From: Paenibacillus silagei
GTDB taxonomy: Bacteria; Bacillota; Bacilli; Paenibacillales; Paenibacillaceae
Assembly (NCBI RefSeq): GCF_017874735.1
Contig: NZ_JAGGLV010000005.1
Coordinates: 124,001 to 188,000 of the forward strand
Direction of reading: 5' to 3'
DNA: 64,000 nt
Each line of letters begins with the position of its first letter. The stretch's first letter is position 1. The notes below the pieces were generated by a model, which did no database searches, was not told where the DNA came from, and was given only the letters and a program-made list of their open reading frames with translations. A program made the translations under genes and the position numbers. This document shows positions 62,523 through 64,000 of this stretch, in pieces.

Positions 62523-64000
62523 TTATTGTCCTTGCAGCTGTACCCGTGTCTCTTTGTCCGGTTCATTGGTAGAGTAGAAGAACATGTATATTGAAGCTTC
62601 TGTTCCCTTGAAGTTCTCATAAACATCAATGCTCCGGTTATTTCCGTCTCCGCGGAATTTCGTTGAAACGATCTTACTTACGATCCGGTCCTTACCGGTA
62701 CCGATATGAGTCTGGTTCACGCCGCCAAACTTAGGATCATCGCTCCTCGTCTCCACATAGAGATCCTCACCCTGCATATAGTAGGTCCACTGTACCGGAT
62801 AACCGCCGGTCTCCCGGATCACCGTCTGCTTCTCGCTGGAGATGTTGGTTAATTGAAGCGGCTTCTTATCATCCCCATGCCGGGTAACCTTATAATTACC
62901 TACAAGCGTCATTGGCGTGTCTTTGGTAATCTCCAGGTCCGACGGCCGCTCGAAGCGCACTGCAATCAGCTCTTTGTCCTCAGACATGGAATACCATAAT
63001 CCGCCTTCCAGCATCCGGCCGCCCACCTCGAGAGAATAATTGACATACGGCAATTCAGAGAACGGCTTAGCTTTGCTGCGAACCGATACACGGACCTGCG
63101 TAGGTGTCACAACCATCTGCTCAATACGATTATCTGTATTTCCTGCTTCCAGAGGCAGATCCAGCGCAGTTTTGATTGTCGCGCCCGCCATCTTCTTCTT
63201 GCTCAGTTCAAAATCAAACGCCCAAGGACCGTCGATGTTCCTTTCAAGCTTCGTGTAATCCAGCTTATAGACGGTTTGATCCTTCGGCACATCGGCAGGT
63301 TTGTAATACTGAACCGAGGTGTATTCTCCGTTATCTCCCGGCTTACCCATTGCTCCTGCCCGGGAGTTCTTTACAAGCTGCCCTCCCCGGTAAGCAGTGA
63401 TTTGCGGAAAGGCCCAGTTCTTGGCTTCCGGATCATCGAAGATGGCGGCAGTGGAGAGCATCAGATGGTCAGTACCTTCCTTAAAGGGCTGTACGCTGAA
63501 GGATTCCAGTCCATCCCGGTTCACAGGAAAGCTCTGCCGCTCCGGCGAGTCCGTATCCAGCTTCAAGTCTACCTCCTGCTGCGAGTACAATTGAATCCGC
63601 TCAGCCGTCAGACTTACCTTGGCCGTCTCTTGATCCGGCGTCCAGTCCGTCTCGAAATAACCGTTGTACCGCTTGTTCTTCTCGTCCCACTGCTGATTGT
63701 TGAATTCCTGGTTGCCGCTGCGTCCCGGGCCATCCTTGAGAGTCATTCCATTGATGTTCCACAGCTTGCCGTCGCCCCCGTCCGGACCCACATCCAGACT
63801 ATACAGAATCACTGTCCGGTTCTCATCGGTGAGCGCTGTATGCAGCGTCAACGTTACTCCATCCTTGGTGATCGTCTGGCCCAGCGGCTGGCCCAGGTTC
63901 TGTGACAGCGCCGCCTCCACCCCGCTCCGGTGGTCCAGCAGGCTGCCCCAATCATATTGCACGGCGGCATACACAGGAACGGCCATTAGCACTACACTGA
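62523..64000 (-). CDS. DUF4179/DUF5643-like extracytoplasmic protein, truncated at the window edge
   Basis: The frame is open at the last base, so the N-terminus is missing; about 491 residues are visible. The hydrophobic stretch LMAVPVYAAV at the edge is probably the end of a transmembrane helix. The following region (DGVTLTLHTALTDENRTVIL) resembles DUF4179, and the rest DUF5643-type beta repeats. Such proteins in Paenibacillus are often anti-sigma-like regulators paired with ECF sigma factors. The expected partner would lie beyond the window. A terminator follows. Confidence 0.8.
   Translation of the reverse strand, partial: SVVLMAVPVYAAVQYDWGSLLDHRSGVEAALSQNLGQPLGQTITKDGVTLTLHTALTDENRTVILYSLDVGPDGGDGKLWNINGMTLKDGPGRSGNQEFNNQQWDEKNKRYNGYFETDWTPDQETAKVSLTAERIQLYSQQEVDLKLDTDSPERQSFPVNRDGLESFSVQPFKEGTDHLMLSTAAIFDDPEAKNWAFPQITAYRGGQLVKNSRAGAMGKPGDNGEYTSVQYYKPADVPKDQTVYKLDYTKLERNIDGPWAFDFELSKKKMAGATIKTALDLPLEAGNTDNRIEQMVVTPTQVRVSVRSKAKPFSELPYVNYSLEVGGRMLEGGLWYSMSEDKELIAVRFERPSDLEITKDTPMTLVGNYKVTRHGDDKKPLQLTNISSEKQTVIRETGGYPVQWTYYMQGEDLYVETRSDDPKFGGVNQTHIGTGKDRIVSKIVSTKFRGDGNNRSIDVYENFKGTEASIYMFFYSTNEPDKETRVQLQGQ

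Overview
The window is a Bacillota chromosome segment, almost certainly Paenibacillus. Gene order follows the Bacillus subtilis yqe-yqf block (prmA, rsmE, mtaB ... rpsU, yqeY, yqeZ, floA, yqfC, yqfD, phoH, pgpH, ybeY, dgkA, cdd, era, yqzL, recO, glyQS, yqxD, dnaG, sigA, trmK, nif3). Strong AGGAGG-type ribosome sites, frequent TTG/GTG starts, a fairly high GC content for the phylum, YesM/YesN-like two-component genes and abundant intergenic repeats all fit Paenibacillus. Nearly every gene lies on the minus strand; the exceptions are a truncated subtilase, an aminotransferase and a Na/Pi cotransporter.

Layout: 1-3.4 kb holds the 3' end of a subtilisin-like protease, a MocR-type regulator and its divergent aminotransferase. 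3.5-28 kb is the housekeeping core: rnpB, nif3-trmK, the yqxD-dnaG-sigA macromolecular synthesis cluster, glyQS behind a glycine T-box, recO-yqzL-era, cdd-dgkA-ybeY-pgpH-phoH-yqfD-yqfC, the floA/NfeD operon, yqeY-rpsU and hit. 28-57 kb is accessory material that separates hit/rpsU from mtaB/rsmE/prmA: recombination genes sbcDC and addBA, a carbohydrate locus (two ABC permeases, YesM/YesN-like sensor and regulator, binding lipoprotein, cupin, heparinase II/III-like lyase), an rRNA methyltransferase, a Na/Pi cotransporter, an Rpn nuclease remnant and an eight-domain Ig-like secreted protein. 57.6-62 kb returns to the core (mtaB, rsmE, M50 protease, prmA) followed by tag and a truncated DUF4179-like protein.

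The genes form functional groups: translation and RNA modification (glyQS, era, ybeY, trmK, mtaB, rsmE, prmA, rpsU, rnpB), replication, transcription and repair (dnaG, sigA, recO, addAB, sbcCD, tag), membrane and sporulation functions (floA, NfeD, yqfC, yqfD, dgkA, pgpH), and one self-contained carbohydrate-sensing, uptake and cleavage system.

The most unusual content is intergenic. Four repeat families are visible: (1) an about 185-bp module with four 21-bp dyads at invariant 51/62/51-bp spacing, in three copies; (2) a 52-bp tandem array of eight units with a perfect 156-bp higher-order repeat and compensating changes in its dyad arms; (3) a covarying hairpin lying exactly 3 nt before the Shine-Dalgarno sequences of two unrelated genes, cdd and prmA; (4) a 50-bp hairpin repeat in three copies. 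I see no CRISPR array, prophage, insertion sequence or tRNA/rRNA gene.
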